From Leptotrichia wadei (lineage in GTDB: Bacteria; Fusobacteriota; Fusobacteriia; Fusobacteriales; Leptotrichiaceae), in contig NZ_AP019829.2 in NCBI RefSeq assembly GCF_007990545.2, forward strand, positions 682,001-746,000: a stretch of DNA of 64,000 nt, written 5' to 3'. Below are positions 60,649 to 64,000 of the stretch, in pieces. How positions within the stretch are numbered: the first letter of the stretch is position 1; each line of letters begins with the position of its first letter. Below the pieces are notes generated by a model. That model ran no database searches. It had not been told where the DNA came from and worked only from the letters and a program-made list of their open reading frames with translations. A program made the position numbers and the translations under genes.

Positions 60649-61401
60649 TTAATTTTTTCTTTTTTTAATGTCTTCCCAATCTAGTGTTGTTGAAAATTCC
60701 TTCATAAATGCAATTAATATTCCTAAGAAAATTCCTAAAAATAATGAACCAGCGATAACCAGCTTTTTATTTAAAGAAGGTTTTGTTGTAGAATTTATAA
60801 ATTTTACAACTGGATTTGGATCATTTTTTAACAAACGGTAATATGCCAGTCTTGATACAAGAGTGTCTGTTAATGAATCTTTTGTGGTTCTGATATCAAC
60901 ATTTTTTGTCAAAAAACTGTATTGTTGCTCTAAAAGTTTTATTTGTGAATCCAAAAAGTTGTTTTTTCTTTCAAGAAGATAATTTTGTGCAAGTATTGGG
61001 TATTCCTTTGCAAAATTTTCTCCTTCGGATTTGCTATTTGTAGAAAATTTTACTTTTACCATAGGATCATTTGTTTCAGATTGAGCAGTCAATCTTGTTG
61101 TCATTTCCTTTAGAAATTTGTCATCAGGTAAATTTACATTTTTTAAAGTCTTTGAATTTTTTTTCAAGTAATTGAAAAAATCAAATGAAGTTAGTGAAAA
61201 TTGTGAATTTTCTCCAATTTCTGTAAGAACTTTGTCGTTTCCATAAAGTATTATTTCCGATTTGAATGATTTATGTACAAATACGAAAATTGTTGATAGT
61301 ATTACAACTAATATTGTTGTTAAAGCAATTAGGGCTTTATCTTTATAAAGAATTTTAATTATCATATTGGCATCAATTGCCTGTTGATTTTTATTGTCCA
61401 T
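60649..61401 (-). CDS. Wzz/chain-length-determinant-like membrane protein
   Basis: The 250-residue protein has two transmembrane helices: residues about 20-40 (LIALTTILVVILSTIFVFV) and about 212-232 (KLVIAGSLFLGIFLGILIAF). Between them lies a mostly helical periplasmic region. The proline and glycine pattern after PVVKFINSTTKPSLNKK matches the end of Wzz domains. Wzz proteins set polysaccharide chain length or act as export co-polymerases. No polysaccharide cluster is adjacent, so the polymer is unknown. AAAGGAAAGG lies before the ATG. Confidence 0.85.
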   Translation of the reverse strand: MDNKNQQAIDANMIIKILYKDKALIALTTILVVILSTIFVFVHKSFKSEIILYGNDKVLTEIGENSQFSLTSFDFFNYLKKNSKTLKNVNLPDDKFLKEMTTRLTAQSETNDPMVKVKFSTNSKSEGENFAKEYPILAQNYLLERKNNFLDSQIKLLEQQYSFLTKNVDIRTTKDSLTDTLVSRLAYYRLLKNDPNPVVKFINSTTKPSLNKKLVIAGSLFLGIFLGILIAFMKEFSTTLDWEDIKKRKN

Positions 61402-61673
61402 TTCCTTTCCTTTCCATTTAAGTTTTAATACTAAATCCCATTAAAACAGAAATTATAATTTATTTAATTTCTTATTGCAAAAAGAATTTGTAATAAATTT
61501 ACTATTCAAATGAAAAATAGCATAAATTAAAATTTTTATATATTAATTTTATCAAAAAAAGTGAAAAATGACAATGGAAAATTTAATAAAAATTATAAAA
61601 TAAACGAAAAATATGATATAATGGGTTATTGATAAAAAATAAATATGAAACGTAAAGAAAGAAGGTTTTGAAA

Positions 61674-62822
61674 ATGTACATAGATCCAATAATAAAAGGA
61701 ATAGAAATATCAGATATAAGAAAAATTCATGAAAGATTGTCGTCTTATAAAAATGTAATAAATATGACAATTGGGGAGCCAGATACGGATGCACCGAAAA
61801 AAGTAAAGGAAGCAATCGCTTATCATGCTTTAAACAGCCCAATCAAATATTCACCTGTGGGTGGGATGCCTGAATTAAGAGAGAAAATTGCAAAATTTTA
61901 TAATGAAAAATTTGGAGGAAATTACAACAAAGACAATGTTTTAGTTACAGTTGGTTCGACTGAAGGACTTTCTTCTACACTTAAAACAATTCTTGCAGAA
62001 GATGACGAAGTGTTAATTCCAACTCCAGCGTATGTTGGATATGAGCCATTAATTAGAGTTGCAAGAGCAAAAACCATTTTTATGGATTTGGAAGAAAATA
62101 ATTTTATTTTGACTGAGAAAATCTTGGAAAAATATATTACACCAAAAACTAAATTAATAATTTTGACTTATCCAAATAATCCTTCAGGAATTACATTGCC
62201 GAAAGAAGAAATGATTAAAATTGTAAAATTTTTAAAAGATAAAGAAATTTATTTGTTAAGCGATGAAATTTACGCTTCAATCGCTTTTGAAAAATTTACT
62301 TCTTTTGCAAAATATTATAATGAATTAAAAGAGCAGTTAATCGTTGTAAATGGATTTTCAAAATCACATTCAATGACTGGACATAGACTTGGTTATACAC
62401 TTGCAAATGAAAAATTACAAGCTCAAATAAAAAAAATAAGTCAATATACTGTGACAAGTGCTTCTACATTATCTCAATATGGAGCAATTGCTGCACTCGA
62501 CTATTGTTCAGATACAACTGAATTGTCAGAAATTTACAAAAAAAGAGTTTACTATTTTGTGAAAGAACTTGAAAAATTAGGATTCAAGTGCTTGAAACCC
62601 AAAGGGGCATTTTATGTATTTGCGACATACAAAACAATTGATAAGTTTAAAGATGTAGGTTCTTTTGATTTTATTTTGGATTTGTTGGAAAAGACTGAAT
62701 TGGCAATAATTCCAGGAATTACATTTCAAGTGGAAGGATATGTGAGATTTTCGATTGTGCATGACTTGCCTGTATTGGAAGAAGCGATTGCGAGATTGAA
62801 AAAATATATTGAATCTAAATAA
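61674..62822 (+). CDS. Class-I/II pyridoxal-phosphate aminotransferase
   Basis: The 382-residue enzyme has the fold-type-I motifs: MTIGEPDTDAPKKVKEA, ILTYPNNPSGITLPKEEM, YLLSDEIYASI and the PLP-binding lysine in VNGFSKSHSMTGHRLGY, then an Arg in EGYVRFSIV binding the carboxylate. It is likely an aspartate, aromatic or alanine aminotransferase of the PatA/AspC type; the donor is not deducible. The ATG at 61674 follows GAAGG and a TATAAT at 61617-61622. The frame extends to a TTG at 61668. Confidence 0.92.
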   Translation: MYIDPIIKGIEISDIRKIHERLSSYKNVINMTIGEPDTDAPKKVKEAIAYHALNSPIKYSPVGGMPELREKIAKFYNEKFGGNYNKDNVLVTVGSTEGLSSTLKTILAEDDEVLIPTPAYVGYEPLIRVARAKTIFMDLEENNFILTEKILEKYITPKTKLIILTYPNNPSGITLPKEEMIKIVKFLKDKEIYLLSDEIYASIAFEKFTSFAKYYNELKEQLIVVNGFSKSHSMTGHRLGYTLANEKLQAQIKKISQYTVTSASTLSQYGAIAALDYCSDTTELSEIYKKRVYYFVKELEKLGFKCLKPKGAFYVFATYKTIDKFKDVGSFDFILDLLEKTELAIIPGITFQVEGYVRFSIVHDLPVLEEAIARLKKYIESK

Positions 62823-62947
62823 AAATAAAAATAGAAATTAATTTTTAAAATTGCAGAAAATTTGTTTGGTAATCTTGTATAAATGATGGGATTACCAAAT
62901 TTGTTTTTAATTAAAGTGAGAAAATTTTATAGGAAAATGGAGATGGA

Positions 62948-64000
62948 ATGGAAAATAAAGAGAAAAAAATTTTAAAAAAAGGTGATAAAATACAGCTGAA
63001 AATAGCAGGACTTAATACGAAAGGTCGTGCGTACGGTTTTTATGGAGATGATGAAAATAGGATTTTTCCAAATATAAATGCTGCTGAAGGACAAATTGTT
63101 GAAGGTATTTTTGTGAAAAGAAGAAGAAAGTATGAATTGATTCGATGTGAAATTATTGATTTTGCAGGTAGAAAAAATGCGATTTATGACAAAATTGCTA
63201 GACAAAATGGTGGTTGTAATTATCAGTATTATTCATATGATGAGCAACTTGCGATGAAAAATTCTAACATTGAAAAGGAAGTGAAGAAAATTGCAAAATA
63301 TGATTTTACTTTTGAAGAGCCAGTTAGAAGTGTCGAAGTGGAAAAATATCGAAATAAAATGGAATTTAGTTACGGAAATGCTATGAAAGACGGACCTATG
63401 ATTTTGGGACTTCATAAACAAAACAGTTTTCATGATATTGTTGAAGTAGATGGATTGAAATTGATGGATGATAACTTTAATAAAATTTATGTTTTTTGTA
63501 ATGAGTTTTCAAAAACGACAGGGCTGGATTTTTATCATAGATTGGATCATATTGGCTTTTTTAGGAATTTAGTTATTAGAAAAGCGGATTTTACGAAACA
63601 AATTTTAGTAAATATGGTTACTACAACTCAAATTGAAGATGAGAAAAAATTGGAATTTCAAAAAGGTTTAGTTGAAGGATTGTTGGCTTTGAAGCTTGAA
63701 AATGGATTTGAAATAACAGGGATTTTACATACATTTAATGACAATTTTTCTGATTCGGTTGTTTCTGAAAGTGAGGAAATTCTTTTTGGAAAAAGAGATT
63801 TGGAAGAAGAAATTTTAGGATTGAAGTTTAAAATTAGTCCATATAGTTTTTTTCAGACAAATTCAAAAACAGTAGAAAAATTATATGAAAAAGTGCTAGA
63901 TTATTTGGATGAAATAGAAGGGGAAAATATTCACAATTCAATTGTATTTGATTTATTCAGTGGAACAGGGACAATTGGGCAAATTGTTTCAAAAAAGGCA
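62948..64000 (+). CDS. TrmA/RlmD-family RNA (uracil-5-)-methyltransferase, 5' part (runs off right edge)
   Basis: The open frame from ATG at 62948 continues to the end of the window (351 codons). It has an N-terminal TRAM-like beta barrel (KGDKIQLKIAGLNTKGRAYG), then the catalytic core with FKISPYSFFQTNSKTVEKLY and the SAM motif FDLFSGTGTIGQ. These enzymes make 5-methyluridine in 23S rRNA or tRNA. The usual four-cysteine Fe-S site is reduced: the motif reads ARQNGGCNYQYYSYDEQL with only one Cys, so the cluster is probably absent. The catalytic Cys lies beyond the window. Confidence 0.9.
   Translation, partial: MENKEKKILKKGDKIQLKIAGLNTKGRAYGFYGDDENRIFPNINAAEGQIVEGIFVKRRRKYELIRCEIIDFAGRKNAIYDKIARQNGGCNYQYYSYDEQLAMKNSNIEKEVKKIAKYDFTFEEPVRSVEVEKYRNKMEFSYGNAMKDGPMILGLHKQNSFHDIVEVDGLKLMDDNFNKIYVFCNEFSKTTGLDFYHRLDHIGFFRNLVIRKADFTKQILVNMVTTTQIEDEKKLEFQKGLVEGLLALKLENGFEITGILHTFNDNFSDSVVSESEEILFGKRDLEEEILGLKFKISPYSFFQTNSKTVEKLYEKVLDYLDEIEGENIHNSIVFDLFSGTGTIGQIVSKKA

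Noticed and set aside
1-64000. CRISPR array, tRNA, rRNA or replication origin
   Set aside because: No regularly spaced direct repeats, no tRNA T-loop signatures in cloverleaf context, no rRNA blocks and no DnaA-box cluster were seen by eye.

Overview
The window is a very AT-rich chromosomal segment that most resembles a fusobacterium of the Leptotrichia type. This is inferred from gene content: no rRNA or tRNA gene is present to confirm it. Base composition is low-GC throughout. The cell is evidently a diderm with LPS-type lipid A and core genes (gmhA, waaA, an LpxL/HtrB-like acyltransferase, a DUF374 acyltransferase) and many lipobox lipoproteins. It also carries RNase Y/YmdB and an IS200/IS605 family with TnpB.

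Layout. 0-4.2 kb: end of gltB plus gltD (glutamate synthase), then a minus-strand nucleotidyltransferase and class-I amidotransferase. 4.3-8.1 kb: a Dpp/Nik-type transporter locus broken by an IS200/IS605 element (tnpA, tnpB, putative omega RNA); only a truncated binding protein and one ATPase survive. 8.2-12.5 kb: LysR regulator, gmhA, a duplicated pair of small secreted proteins (one carries an MliC-like lysozyme-inhibitor domain), cardiolipin synthase. 12.5-21.1 kb: housekeeping genes (truB, ruvC, trmL, thyA, folA, metG) with an uncharacterised DEDD-exonuclease-like protein between truB and ruvC. 21-26.6 kb: lipoproteins, a second IS605 copy that has lost tnpA, rpsO, an LpxL-like acyltransferase. 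26.6-38 kb: rny, ymdB, prmA, cmk, HU, waaA, trmB, a second methyltransferase, mscS, an MBL-fold hydrolase, dtd. 38-43.3 kb: an NlpC/P60 lipoprotein, asd, a polar amino-acid ABC transporter with fused binding protein and permease, a SurA-like protein. 43.5-48.8 kb (minus strand): a glycerol-dehydrogenase-like gene and the riboflavin operon ribH-ribD-ribE-ribBA behind an FMN riboswitch.

49-58.2 kb is the most unusual block. It holds an LRR+SH3 lipoprotein, a 1305-residue modular protein, a small lipoprotein, a 738-residue protein with some contractile-sheath-like traits, and a beta-rich protein that could be a baseplate part. The modular protein has an N-terminal lysozyme-like domain, a central DUF4280 PAAR-like domain and a C-terminal NlpC/CHAP-like Cys-His domain. 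I read the block as an effector and immunity module of a contractile injection apparatus whose other parts lie outside the window. The domain calls on the large protein are reasonably visible; the sheath and baseplate calls are tentative.

58.3-64 kb: a lipoprotein, a cold-shock protein, a PHP-family phosphatase, a Wzz-type protein, an aminotransferase and the start of a TrmA/RlmD-type RNA methyltransferase that runs off the right edge. Many genes have clear sigma-70-like promoters with 16-18 bp spacers and strong hairpin terminators; those are listed. No CRISPR array, tRNA, rRNA or replication origin was seen.
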